DNA of 64,000 nucleotides from NORP240 sp965222175 (GCA_965222175.1 OZ244938.1:620001-684000); one strand, 5' to 3'. Shown: positions 1 to 9,420, counted from the stretch's first letter. A program made the numbers and translations. The notes: generated by a model from the letters alone, not told the origin.

Positions 1-652
1 CCGAGGCGGTGATCAACTGGCCCAGGGGATTGTCAATCACTCCCTGGAGTATCACCGAGTAGAACACCATGACCGTGCCTGCAATCGTGGCCATGCCACA
101 ACTCATGACCACGAACAGTTCGCTGCGGGTCAATGTGCCGATGTAGGGTCGAATGAGGGCAGGCGACTCGACCATACCCACAAAAACATTTGCCGCGGCG
201 CTCAGGCCCACGGCGCCGCTGACATCCAGGCTGCGGCGCAGAACCAGGGAGAAACCCCGGACGATTGCCGGCAGAATCCGATAATGCCAGAGAATGGCGG
301 ATAATACGGTAAACACCAGGATCAGCGGCAGGACCCGAAAAGCGAGTATCATTGTCGCCCCGGGATTCTCCACCGTGAAGGGATAGGCCACAGTGTCCGG
401 GTCTCCACCCAGGTAGCCGAACACAAACAGCGTGCCGGTCTCCGTGGCATCGACCACGGCCGCCACTGCCTGATTGATACCGACCAGCAGGCTTTGCACG
501 GGTGGCAGCCGGAATACCAGCAGGGCAAAAACGAATTGCAGGCCAAGACCGGCAACCAGCAGCTTCCAGTGCGGCACCTGGCGCTTTTCACTGCAGGCCA
601 CGGCCAGGGCGACGAATACAACCAGTCCGATTACTGCCTGAAAAATAGCCAA
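1..652 (-). CDS. CNT-family (NupC-type) nucleoside transporter, N-terminal half, cut by the window edge
   Basis: Inner-membrane symporter that would import nucleosides. The reverse strand is open from a TTG at 652-650 to the left edge, giving about 217 residues, roughly half of a CNT protein. The translation begins MAIFQAVIGLVVF and carries the family hallmark NVFVGMVESPALIRPY, with several hydrophobic segments before and after it. The TTG start is chosen because an AGGAG lies 7 bases upstream and the first residues form the expected first membrane helix; no ATG fits better. It lies 50 bp downstream of a 7-helix membrane protein on the same strand and may be the last gene of that transcription unit. 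Family assignment is firm; the exact substrate is not. Confidence 0.85.
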   Translation of the reverse strand, partial: MAIFQAVIGLVVFVALAVACSEKRQVPHWKLLVAGLGLQFVFALLVFRLPPVQSLLVGINQAVAAVVDATETGTLFVFGYLGGDPDTVAYPFTVENPGATMILAFRVLPLILVFTVLSAILWHYRILPAIVRGFSLVLRRSLDVSGAVGLSAAANVFVGMVESPALIRPYIGTLTRSELFVVMSCGMATIAGTVMVFYSVILQGVIDNPLGQLITAS

Positions 653-702
653 GGGGTACTCCTGTTCAGCCCGGCGTCAGCGACGGGGGGACGCGATTCG
701 GC

Positions 703-1356
703 TCATTGGGAATTGCGAAACCAGGAAATATTCGCGGTCAGAAAAATCAGCAGCAACAGCGTGGCGACAGCCCCCAGGGACGAAGTCATGGTGATGAGCA
801 GTCCCGCCGGTCCGTTGCCGCTGAACTGAACGATGGTGGAGATCATCTTGGCGCCAGTGGCAATACCGAAGGTGGTGGCGATGATCAGGGTAGGAATCCA
901 GAAGACCGGGTGATTGTCCAGCATTTCTCTCGATCTGCAGATAGTGGTGAATGCCAGGGTGGCGGTCAGAAACAACAGGGTGCGGATGAGTTCCATGTAG
1001 CCGGCGCTGGCAATCGCCACGCGGTTACTCACCAGGTATCCGGTCACCAGGATTGCCACCAGCAGCACGGACTGGGGTACCCAGAACCCCACCAGCGGCA
1101 GGTGCTGGGACGTGTAGTGCAGCGCCAGCAGGAAAAAAAACAGTACGTAAAGGACATCACTGGCGATCAACAAACTATCAATCAAAGATTGCGATGGAGC
1201 AAGATAAACAAACGCCGCCAGGGTGAAACGTAAAATCCCGATCAACAGGGCCACTGCCAGTAGCCGGGTTCTTTCCCTGCCCTCGGTATCCAGCGTAAAC
1301 CTGAACAAGAGCAGGCCCAGCAGGAAAATGGCGACGAGGAGATTGCCGATGCTCAT
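703..1356 (-). CDS. Conserved membrane protein of unknown function, about seven helices
   Basis: 217 residues, almost entirely hydrophobic, with about seven predicted membrane segments (near residues 4-20, 33-52, 60-80, 92-110, 125-140, 152-170 and 182-208). The only sizeable charged patches are short loops such as LDTEGRERTR near residue 23. I recognise no transporter or enzyme motif. It starts 10 bp after the stop of the DUF2272-type gene and ends 50 bp before the CNT transporter, all on the minus strand, so the three may be co-transcribed. Function cannot be inferred from sequence alone; a sensory or scaffold role in the membrane would be a guess. Confidence 0.7.
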   Translation of the reverse strand: MSIGNLLVAIFLLGLLLFRFTLDTEGRERTRLLAVALLIGILRFTLAAFVYLAPSQSLIDSLLIASDVLYVLFFFLLALHYTSQHLPLVGFWVPQSVLLVAILVTGYLVSNRVAIASAGYMELIRTLLFLTATLAFTTICRSREMLDNHPVFWIPTLIIATTFGIATGAKMISTIVQFSGNGPAGLLITMTSSLGAVATLLLLIFLTANISWFRNSQ

Positions 1357-1366
1357 CGTCCGCAGG

Positions 1367-2401
1367 TCAACAGGTGTTGGCAGTCCCGCCGGATTCTGAC
1401 GAGACGGATTGGTAGACTATGCCCGGAAGACCGCTGGCTGGCCTGATGCAGTCAAGGGCCACCATGGTGGGGCTGCGGTCCAGGGCGTCCAGTGGAACCG
1501 GTGGCGCGTCAAGCTTAAGGTGAGCGAACAGGTAGCGACGCCCGTAGGGCTCAGGTACCAGGAAACCGGCGTCGTTGACCGCAGCCGGCAGCAGCTTCAT
1601 GCCCACCGTGCCACGTACGTTGCCGCCGATCACATGAAACATTTCTCCGGTCATGTCGACTTTCACCACGATGTCACAGTGGGTCCTGGCGCCCACGCCC
1701 AGGTGATCGCGTCGTTCCGCCAGCGACCGGTAAGCCGGGCGGCTGCCGCGACACAGCATATCGCCGGGCAGCACTGGCTCCCGGCCGGTATCGAAGGCGA
1801 CATAAGCGGCGTCGGACCCGTCGTCCCGGGCCAGAATGGCCTGATCGATATAGGTGTGGTGCGCCACGGCCCGGGCGAAACGGTTTTCCTCACCCAGTCC
1901 GCTTTCGCACATCACCCAGGAAATGAAGGCCGCGGACCAGGGATCCCGCCATCGGCTGGTCAGTCCGCTGGCCTTCCAGCGGTTGTTCTGACGCTGCAGA
2001 ATCCAGCCACTGTCCGGTGCTGCAGCCCAGTAGCCGGCGATGCTGCCGGCAAGACGCAAGGCATCTTCGGGGTCGAGCAGGGACCAGCGACGCCGGCTTG
2101 AGGAACGCCTGGTGCTGGTTTCCGCCACGGTGTAATCGAGCACGGTGAAACCGAAATAGCCCCATTCCTGCACCGCGGTGTTGACGATCCTGGAACGCAG
2201 GTCGGCTGCGGGAAGAACCGGGCAGGACCGGTCCAGTATCTGCATGGTACCCGGCGAACCGCCGATTCGTTCCGCTGGGGCGCGGACAGGCAGTACCTCT
2301 TCCGGCAGGCGGTCCAGGGGGACGGTTTGACCCGCGGCAGGAGCGCACAGGCTCATCAGCAGGACGGGAATTGCACCAGCCAGTTTTCCAAAGTCAATCA
2401 T
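1367..2401 (-). CDS. Exported DUF2272-type protein
   Basis: About 344 residues from the ATG at 2401. A TTG 60 bp upstream is also in frame, but starting at 2401 puts a clean signal peptide (MIDFGKLAGAIPVLL... ending APAAGQT) at the N-terminus. The middle carries PWSAAFISWVMCESG, then a histidine-rich AVAHHTYID stretch, then GDMLCRG and CDIVVKVD segments. This layout resembles DUF2272 proteins, which look like NlpC/CHAP-fold domains. No function is established for DUF2272; a periplasmic wall-associated hydrolase is only a structural guess. The gene leads a three-gene minus-strand unit with the 7-helix membrane protein and the CNT transporter. Confidence 0.65.
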   Translation of the reverse strand: MIDFGKLAGAIPVLLMSLCAPAAGQTVPLDRLPEEVLPVRAPAERIGGSPGTMQILDRSCPVLPAADLRSRIVNTAVQEWGYFGFTVLDYTVAETSTRRSSSRRRWSLLDPEDALRLAGSIAGYWAAAPDSGWILQRQNNRWKASGLTSRWRDPWSAAFISWVMCESGLGEENRFARAVAHHTYIDQAILARDDGSDAAYVAFDTGREPVLPGDMLCRGSRPAYRSLAERRDHLGVGARTHCDIVVKVDMTGEMFHVIGGNVRGTVGMKLLPAAVNDAGFLVPEPYGRRYLFAHLKLDAPPVPLDALDRSPTMVALDCIRPASGLPGIVYQSVSSESGGTANTC

Positions 2402-2538
2402 TACACAACACCGCCGGGTTACTGCTGGCAAACTATAGTGGCTATTGACTGCTGAGTCCAATCCGACGGGCAGCAGGGACCGATTTGGGTTAGAATGCGC
2501 TGCCAGTGCCCCGTTTCCATGAGTTTTCTGTCACCTGT

Positions 2539-2586
2539 CGTCACATTCCATAAACCTCACCTTCCATTAACGTCACATTCCATGTG
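2539..2586. repeat. Three tandem 16-bp direct repeats upstream of the TonB-dependent receptor
   Basis: Three units with 16-bp periodicity: CGTCACATTCCATAAA (2539), CCTCACCTTCCATTAA (2555) and CGTCACATTCCATGTG (2571). The first 13 bases of units 1 and 3 are identical; unit 2 differs at three of them. The array ends about 20 bp before the probable receptor start, in the position of a leader or operator array. Confidence 0.75.
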
Positions 2587-2607
2587 CAATCACTAACACT
2601 TTTACCC

Positions 2608-4749
2608 ATGCCCATGAGACCGAGCTTGAAATTCAGCTGCAGTGTAATGTTTCTGCTGACCCTGGTGTCTGGCCAGGCAGGCGCCCAGGTGGACCAGTTT
2701 GAAGATCCCACCGACGACTCCACCATTGTTTATCCCGCCAGCTATTTTGCCGAGTTCAATCCCGTCTCGGCCAATGACATGCTCAACCGGATTCCGGGGA
2801 TCAGTCTGGCCCTGCGTGGTGGCGGGGGTGGCGGACGGGGCCTGGGCTCCGGCGCGGGTGAAGTGCTGATCAACGGGCAACGGGTCACCGGCAAGAATAA
2901 CGGTGGCCGAAGCCAGCTGAGCCGGATATCCGCTGACCAGGTGGATCACATCGCCATCATCAGGGGCACTTCCGAGGAACTCGATGTCCGCGGTGGTGGC
3001 CAGGTTGTCAACGTCGTACTCCTGGATATGCCATCCCGATCCAGCACGACTCTCGAGCTGCAGACGGACCGGCTGCGGGACGGCACCCTGGACCCGGGCG
3101 GGCAATTGTCCTACAGCGGGCAATCCGGGGAACTGAATTACCTGTTCAACGTGGAGGTCGATCCGCGCTATAGCTGGAGAGAAACCAGCGAGTACAGCTA
3201 CACGCCCGAGTTTGTCCTGCAGGAAGTCCGCAAGGAAGAAAGAATCCGGGATGAAACCGAGTACCAGGTCAGTACCAACCTGGGCTACAGCATGGACAAC
3301 AGTGTTGTCCAGTTCAACGCCCTTTACGAGACCCGGGGCGAGGCGCCTAATGAAACCGAGCGACTGATCTACGACGTGCTCAACAGCTCGGCACGATACC
3401 AGGTGGAAGACAGCGTCAGTGAACGGGATGCCTGGGAAGTAGGCGGCGACTACGAGTACGATTTCGGTATCCTGGGCAAATTCCGTTTTCTCTTTATCGT
3501 CAACGACCGTGAATTCCAGTTTACCCGGCTGCGATCCGATGTCGTCGACGGTGAGAACGAACCCAACCTGTACCTGCGTAACATGGGCCGGGATCGGGAA
3601 CGCATCGGCAGAACGTCCTATACCTTCAATCCCAATCGCAATCACGGCATCGAGGTCGGCGTGGAATACGCCCAGACAATACGCGATTCCGATCTGAAGC
3701 AGGGACTGGACATCGAGGGCGGCACGCCGTCTCCGGAATTCGGTAACCTGGTTCCGGTGGAAATTGCCAACAGCGGTTCCACCGTGGAGGAAATACGCTA
3801 CGAAACCTTTGCCATTCACAATTGGCAGATCAATCCCCGCATGTCCCTGGAAAGCGGTTTCATCCTGGAGACGTCCACCATCGAGCAGTCCGGGGACGTG
3901 CGTAACAGCCGGGATTTCGAGTTTGTCAGACCGCGTCTTGACTATCGCTTCGACATCACGCCCAGCCTGCAGCTGCGGGCCAAGGTCGAAAAGGATATCG
4001 AGCAGCTCAGTTTCTCCGATTTCTCCGCGACCGTGGACGGCAGTGATGAGGATCAGAACACCCAGGCCGGCAACCCGGATATCCGCCAGGAACAGTCCTG
4101 GCGCTATGAACTGAACCTGGAACTGCGCCTGCCCGAAGACCTGGGCGTAGTGAATTCACAGTTCTGGTACCGGGACCAGGAGGATGTGATCGGCCGTGTC
4201 GATGTCTCTCCCAGTCCCGACAACCTGCAGTCGGCACGAGGCAATATCGGTGACGGCAAGCGCTACGGCCTGAACCTGGACGTCAGTTCAAAGCTGGACC
4301 CGCTGGGAATTGACAACGCGCTGCTGACCACCGGCATACGCCTGCGGGATTCCAAAGTAACGGACCCGTTCCTGGGTACCCAGCGGCGGCAGCAGGGCAA
4401 CGGTCGCTGGTCATTGAACATGGGTTTTCGCCATGACCTGGTGCAGCAGGCCCTGACCTACGGCATCAATTACTCCAATAATTCCAATGGCGGAGAAGGG
4501 CGCAAGGCCGTGGATGTATTCGATATCGAAGAACGTATCGAAGCCCCGTTCGTCTCTGCCTTCCTGGAAAAACAGGCATTCGGCAACATGACATTGCGCT
4601 TTGAGTCGAACAACATGACGGAAAGTGAATTCTGTCGGAAGCGTACCCGGTTTATCGGTGCCACGGTAGACGGCATAGTCGAGGAAATCGAAGACTACTG
4701 CTCCGGCAATGGCCTGGAGTTGTCGTTCAGAATCCGGGCGACATTCTGA
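2608..4749 (+). CDS. TonB-dependent outer-membrane receptor
   Basis: About 713 residues. An in-frame GTG at 2584 lies inside the repeat array, so the ATG at 2608 (or 2614) is preferred; either leaves a normal signal peptide ending SGQAGAQ. The plug domain follows (NDMLNRIPGISLALRG, EVLINGQRV, DVRGGGQVVNVVL), then a beta-barrel with alternating strands ending in LELSFRIRATF, a terminal aromatic as expected for an outer-membrane beta-signal. The plug has an unusual run of six glycines after ALR. Such receptors take up siderophores, vitamins, sugars or peptides using TonB energy; nothing in or around this gene identifies the ligand. The next gene begins 2 bp after the stop and encodes TonB-C domains, so the pair is probably co-translated. 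Confidence 0.9.
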   Translation: MPMRPSLKFSCSVMFLLTLVSGQAGAQVDQFEDPTDDSTIVYPASYFAEFNPVSANDMLNRIPGISLALRGGGGGGRGLGSGAGEVLINGQRVTGKNNGGRSQLSRISADQVDHIAIIRGTSEELDVRGGGQVVNVVLLDMPSRSSTTLELQTDRLRDGTLDPGGQLSYSGQSGELNYLFNVEVDPRYSWRETSEYSYTPEFVLQEVRKEERIRDETEYQVSTNLGYSMDNSVVQFNALYETRGEAPNETERLIYDVLNSSARYQVEDSVSERDAWEVGGDYEYDFGILGKFRFLFIVNDREFQFTRLRSDVVDGENEPNLYLRNMGRDRERIGRTSYTFNPNRNHGIEVGVEYAQTIRDSDLKQGLDIEGGTPSPEFGNLVPVEIANSGSTVEEIRYETFAIHNWQINPRMSLESGFILETSTIEQSGDVRNSRDFEFVRPRLDYRFDITPSLQLRAKVEKDIEQLSFSDFSATVDGSDEDQNTQAGNPDIRQEQSWRYELNLELRLPEDLGVVNSQFWYRDQEDVIGRVDVSPSPDNLQSARGNIGDGKRYGLNLDVSSKLDPLGIDNALLTTGIRLRDSKVTDPFLGTQRRQQGNGRWSLNMGFRHDLVQQALTYGINYSNNSNGGEGRKAVDVFDIEERIEAPFVSAFLEKQAFGNMTLRFESNNMTESEFCRKRTRFIGATVDGIVEEIEDYCSGNGLELSFRIRATF

Positions 4750-4751
4750 TC

Positions 4752-5528
4752 ATGGGCATCATGCCTCTGCACCAAGGGAATCGCCCAGGGGGCCTGGCTG
4801 CGGGCGGTGGGAATCTGATTGGCGGCGTAAAAATGCTGCTGGTTGCCGCCGTGCTTGTCCTGCTGCTTTCCAGCTGTGAAGCGTTGATCGCCGTAGCCGA
4901 CACCGACAATACCGACGGACCGCTGGTGCCCCCTCCCAATTTCACCCGGGGACTGATCATAACCAGCGCGCCTGCGCCCCTGTATCCGCAGCGTGCCCGA
5001 TCCATGGGGCTTGAAGGGTGGGTGCTGCTCAGCTTCTCGGTGGATGAGGAAGGCATTGTTATCCCGGGCAGTGTCGAAACCGTTGATGAGCAACCGCCGG
5101 GCTATTTCCGGGTATCGGCACTGAATGCCGTGCGGCGGATGAATTTCGAAAACACCAGCAACCGGGTTATCGACGATGTGCGTTACGTGTTTCGCTATGA
5201 GCTGACCGAGCGGGATGGTCTGCTGGCAGAACCCCGGTCGGAGCCGCCACGCTATCGCGAGCTGATTCCCATGCGTTACATCACGCCGGGCTATCCCGAG
5301 GTGGCGCTCGAGCAGGGTCTGGAGGGCTATGTGATCGTCAGCTTTACCGTCACCGAAAACGGGGCGGTGCAGGACATTGTCATCGCCGAGAGCGATCCGG
5401 CGGGTGTATTCGATGCAGTGGCATTGGACGCGGCCCGACGTCTCCGCTTCGAACCGCGCCTGGTGGCAGATACGCCGGTTCGCGTGGAGGATGTCACCTA
5501 CCGGTTCGAGTGGCAGTTGCCGCGGTAA
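4752..5528 (+). CDS. Lipoprotein with two tandem TonB C-terminal domains
   Basis: 258 residues. The N-terminus has a hydrophobic stretch (MLLVAAVLVLLL) ending in a lipobox-like LLSSC with Cys42. An internal ATG at 4833 would give a shorter, more typical lipoprotein signal, so the start is uncertain. Two TonB-C folds follow at about residues 78-150 (YPQRARSMGLEGWVLLSF) and 180-256 (YPEVALEQGLEGYVIVSF), each ending in the (A)RRLRFEP-type helix. There is no proline-rich periplasm-spanning linker of the kind classic TonB has. The gene directly follows the receptor. It may be a dedicated partner of the receptor; that it replaces TonB is inference. Confidence 0.8.
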   Translation: MGIMPLHQGNRPGGLAAGGGNLIGGVKMLLVAAVLVLLLSSCEALIAVADTDNTDGPLVPPPNFTRGLIITSAPAPLYPQRARSMGLEGWVLLSFSVDEEGIVIPGSVETVDEQPPGYFRVSALNAVRRMNFENTSNRVIDDVRYVFRYELTERDGLLAEPRSEPPRYRELIPMRYITPGYPEVALEQGLEGYVIVSFTVTENGAVQDIVIAESDPAGVFDAVALDAARRLRFEPRLVADTPVRVEDVTYRFEWQLPR

Positions 5529-5627
5529 CGCTGAGGCCGGGGCGGCCGTTGTCGGTCTGATGCGCTGTGACAGGTCCGGGGCGATAACCACGCTCCCGGA
5601 AATCTTCGCCTCACCAGGGTGGGGACA

Positions 5628-5657
5628 GCGGGACCTGGCTTTTTCTATCGGTCCCGC
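5628..5657. terminator. Inverted repeat between convergent genes, possible terminator
   Basis: GCGGGACC at 5628-5635 pairs perfectly with GGTCCCGC at 5650-5657 across a 14-base loop rich in T. It lies between the convergent TonB-C lipoprotein gene and tamB. No U-tract follows either arm, so intrinsic termination is uncertain. Confidence 0.35.
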
Positions 5658-5673
5658 GTCAGCTGGTCGTCAG

Positions 5674-8600
5674 CTACCTCTCGACGCGATAGATCACGTC
5701 GACACTTTGATATTCCCCGGTCTCTGCCTGCAGAGTAATGTGCTCGGTCAGCGTGTAGTCCAGGGCCAGTTTCGACTGGTGATCGAACAGACCGATGCCG
5801 TAGCGCAGGAAAATATCCGGCGTGATAAATTTGCCTACCGTCAGGGTTGTATTGTTGATACTGCCGTTATTGGTGATGTCCAGGGTGTCCAGGCCAAGCT
5901 GCTCGCGCACCTGGTTGGTGAGACCCTGGCTCCGGTTCAGACCCAGTCGGGCAATGGAACCCAGCATGGCATCCTGATCACCTTCTCCCTGGCCGATTTC
6001 GGAAAACGGCCTGCCGGTGGCCAGGATGGCAATGATATCGCTGTCCGGCAAGGCCGGCGTTGAGAACAACTGGCTGCGGATATTCTTCAGGGTGCCGTTC
6101 ATCAACACGCCAACCGTGGTATCACCGGCGGTTCGTGTTGCCCGGATGTCCAGGGCAGGGTTGTCGTAGGCTCCGAAAAACAACAGCTTGCCGCCCCTGA
6201 TCTGCAGCGACTGCCCGTACATCAGGTAGTCACCGCGGACGATCTCCAGTTCCCCGTAGGTAAGATTGGTCCCGTTGGCCTGTTGCCTCACGTTGAGGTT
6301 GCCGGCGACCTGCGAAGTGAAGCCGAAGCCATTGAGACTGACATTGTCACCCAGGCTGATATTGACGTCGGCCACCAGTGGGACATTGAACAGCGTGCCC
6401 TGTTCCGCGGCGATGGAGCGGGCCAGCTCCGGTCGATCCGGAGGATGGCTGACAATGATTGCATCCCTGGATACATCAACTGCCTGCTCCGGCAGTTCCC
6501 GCAGCGTGACGTTCAGCAGCGGTATCACCAGGTCTCCAGTGATTGCGATGCGGTCGGCGGTGGTAGCCACCTGCAGTGCCGGGGAAAGGGCAATGCCAAG
6601 ATCCGGCAGTCCCGCTACCTCAAAGTTCTGCCCGGACAGGCTGGCGGACAGCTGCCTGCCGGTGGTAAAGGGATCCGTTACCCGGCCCTGCAATTGCAAT
6701 GAGCCGTCGCCTGACTGCGCCGTCAGGTCAATTTCCATGGGACCATTCTGCTGGCTGTCGATCCTGGCACTGATGTCGGCAACGGTGATCCCCAGCCGGG
6801 GGATTTCCACCAGCCCCTCGTCAACGGCCAGGGACATCCCGACCACGGGTTCAGACAGGGAGCCGGAGACGCTGAGATCCCCGGCCAGGCGACCGGCGGC
6901 GGCTCCGGCATCGGGCACCAGGGAACCAAGCCAGCCGATATTTTCCAGGTCCAGCCTGACCGCACCTTCCAGAACACCATCGGCTGCCAGCGCCAGCCGG
7001 GACTCCAATGCACCACCGGATTCGGTGGTACCGTCGTCAGTGGCTTGTCGCCCCAGCCCGGTTCTGGCCAGCAGCTCCCAGCGGCCCTCGGCCAGGTTGG
7101 CCGAGACAGCGGGGTCGATCAGGTTGAAAATCTGATGCGGTATCGGTTCCGGATCCGGATCGGCATCCTCTGGATCAATCGACCCGCGGTTGCTTACCGT
7201 GACCGACAGGTCGCGAGGCAGCACCTCGGCCTGCACGGCGGGCAGGCGCGACGGATCCACGGTAACGAGAAAGTCGCCTTCAAGTGATCCGCCCAGGTTG
7301 ATCGCCTCCGGAAGTTGCGGAATGGCATCAAATTGGAACGAAAGTTCCGGCGGACGGTTAACCGGGTGGTTCAGCACTGCCAGTGGATAATCCCGTAACG
7401 CGCCGGTGAGTATCATGACAGGGTCTCCCGCGGTGGTTTCCGTGGTTACCGACAGGCACAATGACGCATCACCCTGCAGCCAGCAGCTCTCCTCGACATC
7501 GATAAGTAAGCCCGGGGCAGGATTTTCCAGGGAAATGGCTGATGCAGCCCGGGTCCGCCAGTCACCCAGGGGAGTTTCCAGTTGACCGCGGACCAGGCTC
7601 CCCTCCCAGGCGAGGGTTGCCAGATCGGCAAAGCCGCCTTCCGCCAACAGGTCGCCGTTGCCGGCACTGGATCGGGCAACCAGCGCAATCTGGTGCATTG
7701 ACTGGCTGCCGGTCACCTGCAGGTCGAGACTGTACAGCCGGTCCGTGCGATCGCCGGACTGATAGCTGGCGTCGTTGACGGTCAGCAGACCACGCAGGTT
7801 GTCATCCTGCAGCTGCAGGTCAAGACTGAGGCTGTCCAGGCTGGCCCCTTCGTAGCGAACCGAATTCATACCCAGCTGTGCATCCACCTGCAGGTCAGCG
7901 GTTGTTCCGGCCAGTTCACCGGAGGCGGTAAGCCTGCCTTCCAGGCCGGGCATGATCTGGTCAAGGCGGGGGGCATTGACTGCCCAGGTGAAATCCAGGT
8001 TCTCGGACAGCGCGCCGTCGACCCGCAGCTGGTTGTCTGAGGTGGCAAGTCTCACCGTATCGAACTGCAGTGTGCCGTTGGCGTAGCTGAACTGCCCGGA
8101 ACCGGTGAACGGGTATTCCCCGAGCTCACCGGCCAGCTCGGTGAGCTCCAGGTTCGCCGTCACTGCGGCATCAGCACTGCTGAATTCCACGCTGCCCGTG
8201 CTGCGCAGGTCGGTGACTGCTATCGGCAGATCGTTGGGGTCGTTGTTGACGAACGCCGAGTAGTAGGCAAGGGGTGTCGCCTCTGTCAGCTGATAGCGCA
8301 GGGATCCGGAAACACCGCCGTCGAAGGTCAATCCGGCGGAGCCTGCCACCCGGCCGGTCGCGGTTTCCACGGTGTATCGGTCCAGCGTCAGTGAGCCATT
8401 CTGCCAGCTGCCGTCGATACCCAGAATCGCCGACGGCAGTCGCTGGCCTCCAAGTCCGGTTGACAGCGACAGCTGCAATCGGTCCATGCTGCCAGCCGTG
8501 GCAGCCGTCAGGTTTTCCAGCCGTATTTCACCGGTCTGCTCGAGGGACAGGGTCAGCAGCTCGCCGGAGTGGGTAAGATCGACAGCCGCTTCGCCACCGC

Positions 8601-9420
8601 TCAGACCGGTCCCTATGCGGCCGTTGGAGACCAGCTGGAAAGGCTGCTGCAGGCGATGTTCGATGGCGAGGGTTGCCAGGTCGCCATCTGCGCTCAGTGT
8701 ACCGGCGACCGGCCCGGAATCCGGGTAGATGTCTCGTGGGTACTGCCACTGCAGGCTTGCCTGGAGTGGCAGGTTATCCCGCAGATTCAGCGCCAATTCT
8801 CCCGTGACGGAAACCAGGTCAGAATCCATTGCCAGTTCGGACACGGTCAGCCGGTCCGTTGACAGGTTTGCCGCCAGCAGCAGCCTGCTGACGTTGAACA
8901 ACTGTTCCTCCTGGTGCAGCGCAAGCTGTTCGATAGCCAGTTGCTGAACGTCTATTTCCACCGGCAATGGCGTGAAGGAGACCAGGGGGCCCCGGCGGTC
9001 CGCAGTCGGCACTGGTCCGGGCTCGGTGGCCGGGGACAGCAGCTCTATCCGGGATCCGGTCAGGCCCAGTTCGTTTATCGACAGGCGGGCGGCCACCAGG
9101 GACAGGGGATTCCAGTCCAGCTCCACCCGGGAAACGGTTACCCGCACTGCATCACTGGAGTAAACCAGGTTCTCCAGTGCCAGGTCTCCCAATAGTGAGC
9201 CCGAGTTCGTCCCGATGGTCAGCTGCTGGCCCGGCAGGCTGTTCACCAGCGCCGTAACCCTGCCCAGAGCCCAGCGACTGCCTGATTCGGAGGAAAGCAG
9301 CCCGGCCACTGTCAGAATGATGACGAGAACCAGTCCCAGCAGGCCGGTGGCCACAATCCTGGCCACACGCCAGGGGCGGATGACCGACTTCCTTTGCTTG
9401 GGTTGCCCGCTGGCAGTCAC
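5674..9420 (-). CDS. tamB: Translocation and assembly module protein TamB
   Basis: 1,248 residues. An N-terminal membrane anchor (about residues 23-43, GLLGLVLVIILTVAGLL) is followed by a very long repetitive beta-rich region typical of the AsmA-like/TamB bridge proteins, and a C-terminal DUF490 (TamB) domain with GELEIVRGDYLMYG, KLLFFGAYDNPALDIRA and a final LQAETGEYQSVDVIYRVER. TamB spans the periplasm and, with TamA, is implicated in outer-membrane protein assembly and phospholipid transport. The GTG start overlaps the tamA stop by 4 bp (GTGA), a sign of translational coupling. The length is normal for the family. Confidence 0.95.
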   Translation of the reverse strand: MTASGQPKQRKSVIRPWRVARIVATGLLGLVLVIILTVAGLLSSESGSRWALGRVTALVNSLPGQQLTIGTNSGSLLGDLALENLVYSSDAVRVTVSRVELDWNPLSLVAARLSINELGLTGSRIELLSPATEPGPVPTADRRGPLVSFTPLPVEIDVQQLAIEQLALHQEEQLFNVSRLLLAANLSTDRLTVSELAMDSDLVSVTGELALNLRDNLPLQASLQWQYPRDIYPDSGPVAGTLSADGDLATLAIEHRLQQPFQLVSNGRIGTGLSGGEAAVDLTHSGELLTLSLEQTGEIRLENLTAATAGSMDRLQLSLSTGLGGQRLPSAILGIDGSWQNGSLTLDRYTVETATGRVAGSAGLTFDGGVSGSLRYQLTEATPLAYYSAFVNNDPNDLPIAVTDLRSTGSVEFSSADAAVTANLELTELAGELGEYPFTGSGQFSYANGTLQFDTVRLATSDNQLRVDGALSENLDFTWAVNAPRLDQIMPGLEGRLTASGELAGTTADLQVDAQLGMNSVRYEGASLDSLSLDLQLQDDNLRGLLTVNDASYQSGDRTDRLYSLDLQVTGSQSMHQIALVARSSAGNGDLLAEGGFADLATLAWEGSLVRGQLETPLGDWRTRAASAISLENPAPGLLIDVEESCWLQGDASLCLSVTTETTAGDPVMILTGALRDYPLAVLNHPVNRPPELSFQFDAIPQLPEAINLGGSLEGDFLVTVDPSRLPAVQAEVLPRDLSVTVSNRGSIDPEDADPDPEPIPHQIFNLIDPAVSANLAEGRWELLARTGLGRQATDDGTTESGGALESRLALAADGVLEGAVRLDLENIGWLGSLVPDAGAAAGRLAGDLSVSGSLSEPVVGMSLAVDEGLVEIPRLGITVADISARIDSQQNGPMEIDLTAQSGDGSLQLQGRVTDPFTTGRQLSASLSGQNFEVAGLPDLGIALSPALQVATTADRIAITGDLVIPLLNVTLRELPEQAVDVSRDAIIVSHPPDRPELARSIAAEQGTLFNVPLVADVNISLGDNVSLNGFGFTSQVAGNLNVRQQANGTNLTYGELEIVRGDYLMYGQSLQIRGGKLLFFGAYDNPALDIRATRTAGDTTVGVLMNGTLKNIRSQLFSTPALPDSDIIAILATGRPFSEIGQGEGDQDAMLGSIARLGLNRSQGLTNQVREQLGLDTLDITNNGSINNTTLTVGKFITPDIFLRYGIGLFDHQSKLALDYTLTEHITLQAETGEYQSVDVIYRVER

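Noticed and set aside
2602..3819. Antisense open frame opposite the TonB-dependent receptor
   Set aside because: Composition-driven; the receptor reading frame is continuous from signal peptide to final aromatic.
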